From the NCBI GenBank assembly GCA_007135635.1, contig SLIO01000254.1, forward strand, positions 1 through 5,752: 5,752 nucleotides of DNA, in the 5' to 3' direction. Shown one piece after another: positions 1-5,408 of this stretch. The position numbers and the translations under genes are program-made. The notes under the pieces are model-generated. The model was not told the origin of the DNA. It saw only the letters and a list, made by a program, of their open reading frames with translations, and ran no database searches. Every line of letters starts with the position of its first letter. Positions within the stretch are counted from its first letter, which is position 1. Source of the DNA: Methylomicrobium sp. (GTDB taxonomy: Bacteria > Pseudomonadota > Gammaproteobacteria > Methylococcales > Methylomonadaceae).

Positions 1-6
1 CGATCT

Positions 7-39
7 AAGCGTTCCGGGTACTGTTAGGAATGCTTTTTT
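7..39 (+). terminator. Rho-independent terminator or attenuator ahead of serS
   Basis: AAGCGTTCC (7-15) pairs with GGAATGCTT (27-35) over nine positions with a single G-U wobble. The loop is 11 nt, and the T-run at the end of the right arm continues to position 39. This is the classic intrinsic terminator layout, oriented to stop plus-strand transcription. It most simply ends an upstream gene outside the window; a TAA at 6-8 could be that gene's stop, but this cannot be checked here. Only 22 bases separate the T-run from the serS start, which leaves no room for a serS promoter between them. serS must therefore be transcribed through this structure or from a promoter overlapping it, so an attenuator role is possible. 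Confidence 0.7.
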
Positions 40-61
40 CATAAAAGGAAAAAAAATCCAC

Positions 62-1336
62 ATGTTAGATCCCCGTTTATTTAGATCCGATCTTGATTTA
101 ATTCAACAGCAACTGAAGCGCCGAGCGTTCGAATTCAATGCGGCCTATTATTCCGAATTGGAGGCCAAACGTAAGGCGATACAAGTCAAAACGCAGGATC
201 TGCAAAACGAACGTAACAGCCGGTCGAAGTCGATCGGCAAGGCTAAGGCCAATGGTGAAGATATTCAGCCCTTGCTCGATCAGGTCCAACATTTAGGCGA
301 TCAGTTGAAATCGGCGGAAACCGAACTCAACGAAATCCAGTCTAAAATGACCGAATTGATGGAAGGTATTCCGAATATTTTGGACGATTCGGTGCCAGAC
401 GGCCGCGACGAGGAAAGTAATGTCGAAATGAGCCGTTGGGGCGAGCCGACACAGTTCGATTTCGAACCGAAGGATCATGTCGACTTGGGCGCGAAAGTTT
501 GCGGCATGGATTTTGAACTGGGCGCGAAGATCGCTAGCGCGCGCTTCGTTGTGTTGCAAGGACCGCTGGCGCGCTTGCAGCGGGCGCTTATTCAATTCAT
601 GCTCGATACGCACGTCAATGAGCATGGCTATACCGAAACCTATGTACCGTTTCTGGTCAATGCACAGAGCTTACGCGGCACCGGACAGTTACCGAAATTC
701 GAGCAAGACTTGTTTAAAGTCAATAACGAGCCGCCCTATTATTTGATCCCGACCGCCGAAGTGCCGGTGACCAATATCGTACGCGACGAGATCGTCGATT
801 CGAAGATCATGCCTCTGAAGTTCGTTTGCCATACGCCTTGTTTCCGCAGCGAAGCGGGCGCTTACGGCAAAGACGTCAAAGGCATGATTCGTCAGCATCA
901 ATTCGAAAAAGTCGAATTGGTGCAGATCGTTAAGCCTGAGGATTCAGCGTTCGCTCACGAAGAATTGACCGGGCATGCCGAAATTATATTGAAAAAACTA
1001 AAACTGCCGTATCGTAAAGTATTGCTCTGCGCCGGCGATACCGGTTTCTCCTCAGCCAAAACCTATGATTTGGAAGTCTGGCTGCCGGGACAGGGTGTTT
1101 ATCGGGAAATATCATCGTGTAGTAATTTCAAGGATTTTCAAGCTAGGAGATTACAAGCGCGTTGGCGAAATCCCGAAACCGGTAAACCGGAATTGGTTCA
1201 TACGCTGAACGGTTCCGGCTTGGCTGCAGGAAGAACATTGATTGCGGTGATCGAAAATTATCAGGACGAGCAAGGGAGAATTCATGTGCCGGAAGTTCTG
1301 CTGCCTTATCTCGGCGGTATTGATGTGATTGAGTAA
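62..1336 (+). CDS. serS: Seryl-tRNA synthetase
   Basis: This cytoplasmic class II aminoacyl-tRNA synthetase charges tRNA-Ser (and tRNA-Sec where present) with serine through seryl-adenylate. The 424-residue length matches the usual bacterial SerRS of about 425-430, and both ends look complete. Residues 1-100 start with the typical [10 protein letters not shown] and form the long charged antiparallel coiled-coil arm that grips the tRNA variable loop. The catalytic domain shows PTAEVP (230-235) for serine/ATP binding, the motif 2 core FRSEAG (261-266) with R262 and E264, the following [10 protein letters not shown] (277-286), [15 protein letters not shown] (349-363), and motif 3 GLAAGR (386-391) with R391. 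The ATG at 62 is supported by the conserved N-terminus and by AAGGAA at 45-50 as ribosome binding site, with somewhat long spacing. The gene lies directly behind a terminator hairpin and is followed by repeats and another terminator, so it is probably monocistronic or last in its unit. No damage is seen. Confidence 0.98.
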   Translation: MLDPRLFRSDLDLIQQQLKRRAFEFNAAYYSELEAKRKAIQVKTQDLQNERNSRSKSIGKAKANGEDIQPLLDQVQHLGDQLKSAETELNEIQSKMTELMEGIPNILDDSVPDGRDEESNVEMSRWGEPTQFDFEPKDHVDLGAKVCGMDFELGAKIASARFVVLQGPLARLQRALIQFMLDTHVNEHGYTETYVPFLVNAQSLRGTGQLPKFEQDLFKVNNEPPYYLIPTAEVPVTNIVRDEIVDSKIMPLKFVCHTPCFRSEAGAYGKDVKGMIRQHQFEKVELVQIVKPEDSAFAHEELTGHAEIILKKLKLPYRKVLLCAGDTGFSSAKTYDLEVWLPGQGVYREISSCSNFKDFQARRLQARWRNPETGKPELVHTLNGSGLAAGRTLIAVIENYQDEQGRIHVPEVLLPYLGGIDVIE

Positions 1337-1340
1337 TACT

Positions 1341-1414
1341 AGTGAGTAGTGAGTAGTGAGCAGTGAGCAGTGAGCAGTGAGCAAGTAGTGAGTAGTTAGC
1401 AGTGAATGGTGAAT
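1341..1414. repeat. Heptanucleotide tandem repeat, AGTGAGT/AGTGAGC
   Basis: Six consecutive 7-bp units (AGTGAGT twice, AGTGAGC four times) occupy 1341-1382. Four extra bases (1383-1386) follow, then four more diverged units (AGTGAGT, AGTTAGC, AGTGAAT, GGTGAAT) to 1414. The array begins four bases after the serS stop codon. The more degenerate units are all at the 3' end, which is the usual look of a slippage-driven short tandem repeat. Because 7 is not a multiple of 3, all frames pass through it; on the minus strand it gives a low-complexity SLLTTHY-like translation that is not a gene. No function can be assigned. Confidence 0.9.
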
Positions 1415-1434
1415 AGGCGGCTCTCGGAATCCTT

Positions 1435-1470
1435 TGTGGAAGCGACGCCTTCGTCGCGACTGGCGAAGCC
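1435..1470. repeat. REP-like palindromic intergenic element
   Basis: GCGACG (1442-1447) and CGTCGC (1452-1457) form a perfect 6-bp stem around a CCTT loop. A GTGGAA lead-in (1436-1441) precedes it and TGGCGAAGCC (1461-1470) follows. This resembles the short REP-type hairpins with a GTAG/GTGG-like head that are scattered between genes in many gammaproteobacteria and in some cases are mobilised by RAYT (TnpA-REP) transposases. Membership of a dispersed family is inferred from memory of similar elements. No second copy is visible in this window, and no RAYT gene is present. Confidence 0.55.
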
Positions 1471-1491
1471 TAAGACGTTTATCCCTCAAGC

Positions 1492-1520
1492 GGGGCGGGT
1501 TGAATGCCCCGCCCCTTTTT
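1492..1520 (+). terminator. Strong rho-independent terminator between serS and the tungstate-binding gene
   Basis: GGGGCGGG (1492-1499) and CCCGCCCC (1508-1515) form an uninterrupted 8-bp all-G/C stem with an 8-nt loop, followed at once by TTTTT (1516-1520), a C and three more T. It would stop plus-strand transcripts coming from serS. The next gene starts at 1545, only 24 bases further on, which is too short for an ordinary promoter. The tungstate-binding gene therefore needs a promoter upstream of, or overlapping, this hairpin, and the structure could also act as a leader attenuator. Confidence 0.85.
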
Positions 1521-1544
1521 CTTTGGATTGACTCAGTAAAAGCC

Positions 1545-2354
1545 ATGAAAATGATCAAACGATTACTCTCGCTGTGTTTTTTACTAATGTTCGGCTATCT
1601 TCATGCTGAACCGATTCTTCGGATGTCTACGACCACCAGCACCGAACATTCGGGCTTGTTGTCGGTGTTGAATCCGGTTTTCGAAAAACAAAAAGGCGTC
1701 AAAGTACATGTCATCGCGGTGGGAACCGGCAAAGCCTTGAAATTGGGTGAAAACGGCGATGTCGATCTGATGCTGGTGCATGCGCCGGAAGCAGAAATAG
1801 CCTTTATAAATGCCGGTTACGGTGTCGACCGTAGGCCTGTGATGTTTAACGATTATGTCATCGTCGGTCCCGATACCGATCCGGCGCAAGTCGTCGTTTC
1901 CGAATCAGCCAACGAAGCTTTTGAAAAAATTGCCCGGAGCCGGGCGGTTTTTATTTCTCGTGGCGATGAGTCCGGCACGCATCAAAAGGAGAAACAAATT
2001 TGGCGCGCAGTAGAAATCGAACCTCAAGGTTTTTGGTATATATCGACCGGGCAGGGAATGGGTGCGGTATTGCAAATGGCCGATCAAAAACTGGCCTATG
2101 CCTTGACCGACCGGGGCACATACATTTCGTATCAAGATAAAATAGAAATTGGCATCGTTTTTGAACATGATCAGGCGCTATTCAATCCTTATCATGTCAT
2201 TGCGGTCAATCCCAAACGCTATCCCACCGCTCAATACGAACTGGCAAAGCAATACATCGAATTCCTCATAGGCGAGCAAGGACAAGCATTGATAGCCGGT
2301 TTCAAACGGTCTGGGCAGCAGTTGTTTTATCCGGATGCCGTTAATGAGCGATGA
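1545..2354 (+). CDS. tupA: Tungstate-binding periplasmic protein, TupA family
   Basis: This is probably the periplasmic solute-binding component of a tungstate ABC importer, catching the WO4 oxyanion for tungsten or molybdenum enzymes such as formate dehydrogenases. The 269-residue product begins with a Sec signal peptide: basic MKMIKR, a hydrophobic core, and probable cleavage after LHA at residue 21. The mature part carries the TupA signatures MSTTTSTEHSGLL (27-39), VIAVGTGKALKLGENGDVD (56-74), LVHAPEAE (77-84), FISRGDESGTH (136-146) and a C-terminal GQQLFYPDA. The threonine/serine cluster and the arginine in SRGDESGTH fall in the oxyanion-binding regions of the family. An in-frame ATG at 1434 would add 37 residues, but it would place the terminator hairpin inside the coding region and bury the signal peptide, so 1545 is preferred; ATG 1551 is also possible. 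No good Shine-Dalgarno precedes either. No tupB permease or tupC ATPase gene follows, so partners must be encoded elsewhere. Molybdate or another oxyanion is a less likely ligand. Confidence 0.88.
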   Translation: MKMIKRLLSLCFLLMFGYLHAEPILRMSTTTSTEHSGLLSVLNPVFEKQKGVKVHVIAVGTGKALKLGENGDVDLMLVHAPEAEIAFINAGYGVDRRPVMFNDYVIVGPDTDPAQVVVSESANEAFEKIARSRAVFISRGDESGTHQKEKQIWRAVEIEPQGFWYISTGQGMGAVLQMADQKLAYALTDRGTYISYQDKIEIGIVFEHDQALFNPYHVIAVNPKRYPTAQYELAKQYIEFLIGEQGQALIAGFKRSGQQLFYPDAVNER

Positions 2355-2361
2355 ATAGTAA

Positions 2362-2382
2362 GCATTGAATGAATGCGCTTTT
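2362..2382 (+). terminator. Weak possible terminator after tupA
   Basis: GCATT (2362-2366 with its flanking base) and AATGC (2372-2376) form a 5-bp stem with a GAATG loop. GC and then TTTT (2379-2382) follow. It lies seven bases after the tupA stop. The stem is short and the T-run is brief and offset, so termination would be inefficient at best. It is the only terminator-like element before the next gene. Confidence 0.35.
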
Positions 2383-2426
2383 CTGAGTAATGGATTTCAT
2401 TTTGCGCGAATACTCATAAAGAATCG

Positions 2427-2457
2427 TTAAATATGCTAATCTTTGTGGTTTTATAAC
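2427..2457 (+). promoter_or_regulatory. Possible sigma-70 type promoter for the CheB remnant
   Basis: TATAAC (2452-2457) is a fair -10 box lying 14 bases before the ATG at 2472. TTAAAT (2427-2432) is the nearest -35 candidate but is poor and sits at 19-bp spacing. The surrounding gap (2355-2471) is AT-rich compared with the genes, as expected for a promoter region. If correct, the transcript would have a very short leader with no clear Shine-Dalgarno. This is tentative. Confidence 0.25.
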
Positions 2458-2471
2458 TTTGAATATTAAGC

Positions 2472-2924
2472 ATGATTGTTGTTGGCATTGGCGCATCGGC
2501 GGGCGGGTTGGAGGCTTTGCTTCCTTTCGTATCGCATTTATCACCGGACACCGGAATGAGTTTTATCGTAGTGCAACATGGCGAGGCTAATCAGCCGAGT
2601 TTGTTGGCCGATTTATTACGCAAGGAAACGACTCTGCCGGTTAACCAAGCTGAAAACGGTGCCGTTTTTCAAGCCAATACAATTTATGTCGCCCCGCACG
2701 ATGTCGATATTGCAATCGATCGCTATCGTTTCAAATTCAGCCGGCCATTTTCTTGCCAAGTTCCTAATGTTTCAATCGATTATTTTTTCGAGAGTCTTGC
2801 CGAGTCATGTCAAGACAAGGCCATAGCCATTGTGTTTTCAGGCGCCGGCAGTGACGGCGCGCTATATGTTTTACCGAATTGGAGCATGAACTGCAAACGA
2901 CTCGTGAGGCTTTGCGAACCGTGA
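2472..2924 (+). CDS. Truncated CheB-type methylesterase domain (5' remnant of a CheB-CheR-PAS-GGDEF-EAL fusion gene)
   Basis: Residues 1-131 match the N-terminal CheB methylesterase domain that opens the large CheB-CheR-PAS fusion proteins. Visible motifs are VGIGASAGGLEAL with nucleophile-position Ser9, FIVVQH with His36, NTIYVAPHD (69-77), and AIVFSGAGSDGAL with Asp128, so the Ser-His-Asp triad positions are all kept. In intact relatives CheB continues for about 50 more residues and is followed by CheR. Here the homology ends at GAL, and the last 19 codons are an out-of-frame reading of the downstream coiled coil, ending at TGA 2922-2924. Missing the C-terminal part of the fold, the 150-residue product is unlikely to be an active esterase. 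No receiver domain precedes it, as is normal for the fusion family. The start is chosen because the domain begins at once in relatives; the ribosome binding site is poor. It is best read as the first fragment of a broken gene, though a short peptide may still be translated. Confidence 0.85.
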   Translation: MIVVGIGASAGGLEALLPFVSHLSPDTGMSFIVVQHGEANQPSLLADLLRKETTLPVNQAENGAVFQANTIYVAPHDVDIAIDRYRFKFSRPFSCQVPNVSIDYFFESLAESCQDKAIAIVFSGAGSDGALYVLPNWSMNCKRLVRLCEP

Positions 2925-3064
2925 CCGAAGCGTTGGGTAACTCGGTTGGCGAATGGCAAATCATGCATGAAGAAACGCAGGTAACCAACGAAGAGCTCCA
3001 GTCGAATAATGAAGAGTTAGAAACGTCTAACGAGGAATTGCAATAGATTAAAGAGGAATTAACC
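2873..3064 (+). pseudogene. Orphaned coiled-coil segment of the same broken fusion gene, ending in an in-frame TAG
   Basis: In the frame of the downstream PAS-GGDEF-EAL gene, not that of the CheB remnant, 57 codons from 2873 to 3043 read TELEHELQTTREAL, then TNEELQSNNEELETSNEELQ. This is the charged coiled coil that links CheR to the PAS domains in CheB-CheR fusion proteins. The frame is interrupted by TAG at 3044-3046 and resumes as IKEEL straight into the next gene. Relatives commonly have LQS at this point, so a single TCG-to-TAG change would explain the stop (inference). Upstream the same frame meets a stop at 2852-2854, inside the CheB region. The segment therefore has no proper start; an ATG at 2963 is available but ends after 27 codons. 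The CheR domain and about 50 residues of CheB that should precede it are absent. Confidence 0.8.
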
Positions 3065-3130
3065 TTGGTGAACGATGAATTGACCGTTAGAACGAAAGAG
3101 TTAGCCGGTTTAAACGACGACTTAAGAAAT
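2984..3130 (+). repeat. Seven in-frame 21-bp heptad repeats of the signalling coiled coil
   Basis: Seven consecutive 7-codon units read TNEELQS, NNEELET, SNEELQ-stop, IKEELTL, VNDELTV, RTKELAG and LNDDLRN. Each keeps an acidic pair and a leucine at the same positions, the heptad pattern of a parallel signalling helix leading into the first PAS domain. The DNA has diverged more than the protein, so this is an old coding repeat and not a recent tandem duplication. The nonsense codon falls at the end of the third unit, and the likely restart codons are at the boundary of the fourth and fifth units. Confidence 0.8.
3052..3057 (+). promoter_or_regulatory. Shine-Dalgarno-like AGAGGA that could restart translation after the TAG
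   Basis: AGAGGA lies five bases after the TAG (3044-3046). It is 7 nt before TTG 3065 and 10 nt before GTG 3068, both in frame with the PAS-GGDEF-EAL gene. It arises from codons for Lys-Glu-Glu in the coiled coil, so it may be coincidental. Its spacing to a permitted start codon is nonetheless good, and it makes reinitiation or independent initiation here plausible. Confidence 0.45.
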
Positions 3131-5146
3131 ATACTGGAAAGCATCGAAATGGCCGTGATCGTGATCGACAGTCGGATGCGAATCACGCTTTATAATGGCG
3201 TCGGTCAGCGTTTGCTGCAACTGAATTCGATGACCCACGGCATGCCTACAATCGAATCATTAGAAATATTGTTTGGTTGCGAAAATCTAGTCGGCCCTGT
3301 GCAACAAGTGAGAAAGACACAACTAAGTATCACGATAAAGAAAGAAAAACAGGGGCGACATTATGATCTCACGCTGTATCCCTGCCGGAGCCTTGCCAGC
3401 GAAGAGGTGACAGGAGTTGTGTTGACCATCAAGGATATTACCGAACAATTCTTGGCGGAACAACAAATCCGTCTATCGGCGAGTGTGTTCGATGCCGCTA
3501 ATGAAGCGATTGTGATTGCCGACGAAAATAACCGGATTATTTCGGTGAATCCGGCATTCACTGAAATTACGGGTTACAGCAAGAGCGAAGTATTGGGAAA
3601 AGGCCCGAAGATACTCAATTCCGGTAAGCAGACGAAGTCGTTTTACCGAAATCTTTGGCATACCCTTGAGGAATCGGGATGCTGGAAGGGCGAGATCTGG
3701 AGCAAACGCAAGAATGGTGAGATTTATCCGGAATGGCTCTCAATCAGCGCATTGAAAGAAGCGGGAGGCGGGGTTTCTAAATATGTCGGCATTTTTTCGG
3801 ATATCGTTCAATCGCTAAAGGCACAGCAATTGATCCATCAGCAGGCTAATTTCGATGCACTGACCCAATTACCCAATCGTAACTTGTTTTACGATCGTTT
3901 ACAGCAGGCCATTACTAAAGCGCAACGTGAACAAAAGCTATTCGGGTTAATGTTTATCGATCTTGATGGCTTCAAGGATATCAATGATGCGCTTGGGCAT
4001 TCACTAGGCGACCGCGTGCTGCAGGAAGTTGCCGCACGCATGGCTCATATCTTTAGGGAGTCCGATACCTTTGCCAGATTTGGCGGGGATGAATTTACGG
4101 TGCTGGTCCCTAATTTGGAGTCCGAAACCGATATGATCGCACCGACCGAAAAAATACTCGAAGCCATTCAAATTCCGATTCAGGCGGACGACCATGAACT
4201 GAATATTACTGCCAGTGTCGGCATCACGATTTACCCGAATGATGGCCGAGAGGCAGAGACATTGCTTAAAAATGCTGATAATGCGATGTACTCGGCGAAG
4301 GCGGAGGGCCGCAACGCCTATCGTTTTTTTACCCAAGAAATGCATGAGAAGGCGCAGCGTCAGCACCGTATCGTTAACGAAATTAAAAACGCGGTTAAAT
4401 TCGAACGTTTTATCGTTTACTATCAGCCGGTCGTTGACTTACAAAGCCAGCGTTTGTGCGGTGCAGAGGCGTTAATTCGCTGGCAGCATCCGGTGAGAGG
4501 GTTTATTTCGCCGGATGAGTTTATTCCGGTTGCAGAAAGCTTGAATCTTATCGGGCAGATAGGCGAGTTCGTGTTAGCCAAGGCCTGTGATTTTATTGCC
4601 GGTTTGAATAACGAATTGGGGGTTGACTTATCGATAGCGGTCAATTTCTCATCGCTACAATTTGTTAATAGCAGCTGTGTGGATAAATGGCTGGATATGA
4701 TTAACCAGAGTGGCGTCGGTACAAGTAATTTTGTTGTTGAAATAACCGAAAGTTTGATGATGAGCCACAAGGAGCATTATGTTCAGCAATTGCAAAAGCT
4801 GAGATCTCAGGGCATTAAAATTGCTTTGGATGATTTCGGCACCGGTTTTTCATCGCTTAGTTATTTAAAGAAACTGCCGGTCGATATCATCAAAATTGAC
4901 CGGACTTTCATAAGGGACATACTGGTCGATTCGAGTGATGCGTCGCTCGTCGAATCGATTCTCGATATCGCTAATAATTTCCGGCTTGAAGTCATCGCCG
5001 AAGGTGTCGAAGACGAAGGGCAGGCCGAATTTCTCAAGGCCCGTTCATGTGGCTACGCGCAAGGTTATTACTATAGTAAACCATTGCCCGAGGACGAGTT
5101 CAAACAGTTTGCGGTCGGCAAAAGATTTTGTGACAAGATTAAGTAA
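3065..5146 (+). CDS. PAS-PAS-GGDEF-EAL c-di-GMP signalling protein (3' part of the broken fusion gene)
   Basis: This cytoplasmic protein of up to 693 residues probably makes and/or degrades c-di-GMP under control of PAS sensing. Residues 1-22 finish the coiled coil. PAS 1 spans about 23-130. PAS 2 with its PAC segment spans about 137-250 (NEAIVIADENNRIISVNPAF, then GYSKSEVLG). The GGDEF domain spans about 261-422, with FDALTQLPNR, the active-site GGDEF (340-344) intact, and an inhibitory RxxD site, RESD (331-334), five residues before it. The EAL domain spans about 434-680, with EAL (468-470), Asn527 in NFSS, EITES (559-563), DDFGTGFSS (589-597), Lys610, EGVED (646-650) and Gln666, so the metal and catalytic positions all appear present. 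No membrane segment is seen. The start is uncertain: TTG 3065 or GTG 3068 has a Shine-Dalgarno-like AGAGGA ahead, and the first in-frame ATG is at 3149, inside PAS 1. The TAG just upstream separates it from its former CheB half. The open catalytic domains argue for retained function or very recent breakage. Confidence 0.88.
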   Translation: MVNDELTVRTKELAGLNDDLRNILESIEMAVIVIDSRMRITLYNGVGQRLLQLNSMTHGMPTIESLEILFGCENLVGPVQQVRKTQLSITIKKEKQGRHYDLTLYPCRSLASEEVTGVVLTIKDITEQFLAEQQIRLSASVFDAANEAIVIADENNRIISVNPAFTEITGYSKSEVLGKGPKILNSGKQTKSFYRNLWHTLEESGCWKGEIWSKRKNGEIYPEWLSISALKEAGGGVSKYVGIFSDIVQSLKAQQLIHQQANFDALTQLPNRNLFYDRLQQAITKAQREQKLFGLMFIDLDGFKDINDALGHSLGDRVLQEVAARMAHIFRESDTFARFGGDEFTVLVPNLESETDMIAPTEKILEAIQIPIQADDHELNITASVGITIYPNDGREAETLLKNADNAMYSAKAEGRNAYRFFTQEMHEKAQRQHRIVNEIKNAVKFERFIVYYQPVVDLQSQRLCGAEALIRWQHPVRGFISPDEFIPVAESLNLIGQIGEFVLAKACDFIAGLNNELGVDLSIAVNFSSLQFVNSSCVDKWLDMINQSGVGTSNFVVEITESLMMSHKEHYVQQLQKLRSQGIKIALDDFGTGFSSLSYLKKLPVDIIKIDRTFIRDILVDSSDASLVESILDIANNFRLEVIAEGVEDEGQAEFLKARSCGYAQGYYYSKPLPEDEFKQFAVGKRFCDKIK

Positions 5147-5212
5147 AAATTTTAACCGCAGTCGATCGCGCTTTCGTTTAGCAACGTAGTCCGAATGGGC
5201 GAGGTCACGAAT

Positions 5213-5245
5213 TTCCCGTATTACGCTGGCGCTGCATAACGGCTA
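5213..5245. repeat. Degenerate REP-like palindrome in the intergenic region
   Basis: The stretch contains TTCCCG, ATTACGCTGGCGCTGCAT and a closing CGGCTA. It resembles the common proteobacterial intergenic palindrome in which CCCGGAT-type and ATCCGGG-type arms flank a TACGCTGCGCTGC-like centre. Here both outer arms are mutated (CCCGTAT against ATAACGG) and one G is inserted in the centre, so it looks like a worn copy. The family assignment rests on remembered similarity. The rest of 5147-5408 shows no convincing gene and no GC-rich terminator for either convergent neighbour. Confidence 0.4.
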
Positions 5246-5408
5246 AATTCTATACACCGAAACCACCCTTAAAAGGATACCTACGATTTTGCCATTGGAC
5301 GTAAGCTGTGCAATTTGCTCGCCCTGCGGGAGATCGGCTTATTGCGAAAGTAGCTGCATGCAAACTTGACTCAATTTTAAAGATCTTTTATCACTGAAAG
5401 AATTTTAA

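Noticed and set aside
1341..1414. CRISPR array
   Set aside because: The units are 7 bp and directly adjacent, with no unique spacers.
1434..1544. N-terminal extension of the tungstate-binding protein from ATG 1434
   Set aside because: It would translate the REP-like hairpin and the GC-rich terminator into an Arg-rich leader and would hide a clear signal peptide starting at 1545.
1415..1544. Molybdenum-cofactor or other riboswitch ahead of tupA
   Set aside because: The conserved blocks expected of a Moco RNA were not recognised. A REP-like hairpin plus terminator explains the visible structure.
1151..1558. Minus-strand open frame of 135 codons across the serS end and the repeat region
   Set aside because: Its middle is the translation of the 7-bp array (SLLTTHY-like low complexity), and its ends overlap serS antisense and the terminator. 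There is no family resemblance.
2341..2544. Minus-strand open frame of 67 codons over the tupA-CheB gap
   Set aside because: It overlaps the conserved CheB start, has no family resemblance and no ribosome binding site worth noting.
2852..3046. Programmed frameshift plus stop-codon readthrough joining the CheB part to the GGDEF-EAL part
   Set aside because: No slippery sequence was seen at the junction. Even joined, the product would lack CheR and part of CheB, so deletion explains it better.
4004..4770. Minus-strand open frames inside the GGDEF-EAL gene (4004-4366 and 4423-4770)
   Set aside because: They are antisense to well-conserved catalytic domains and have no recognisable motifs.
5370..5408. 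Terminator for the minus-strand cytochrome gene around AAAGATCTTT
   Set aside because: The possible stems are short and made almost only of A-T pairs, so stability would be very low.
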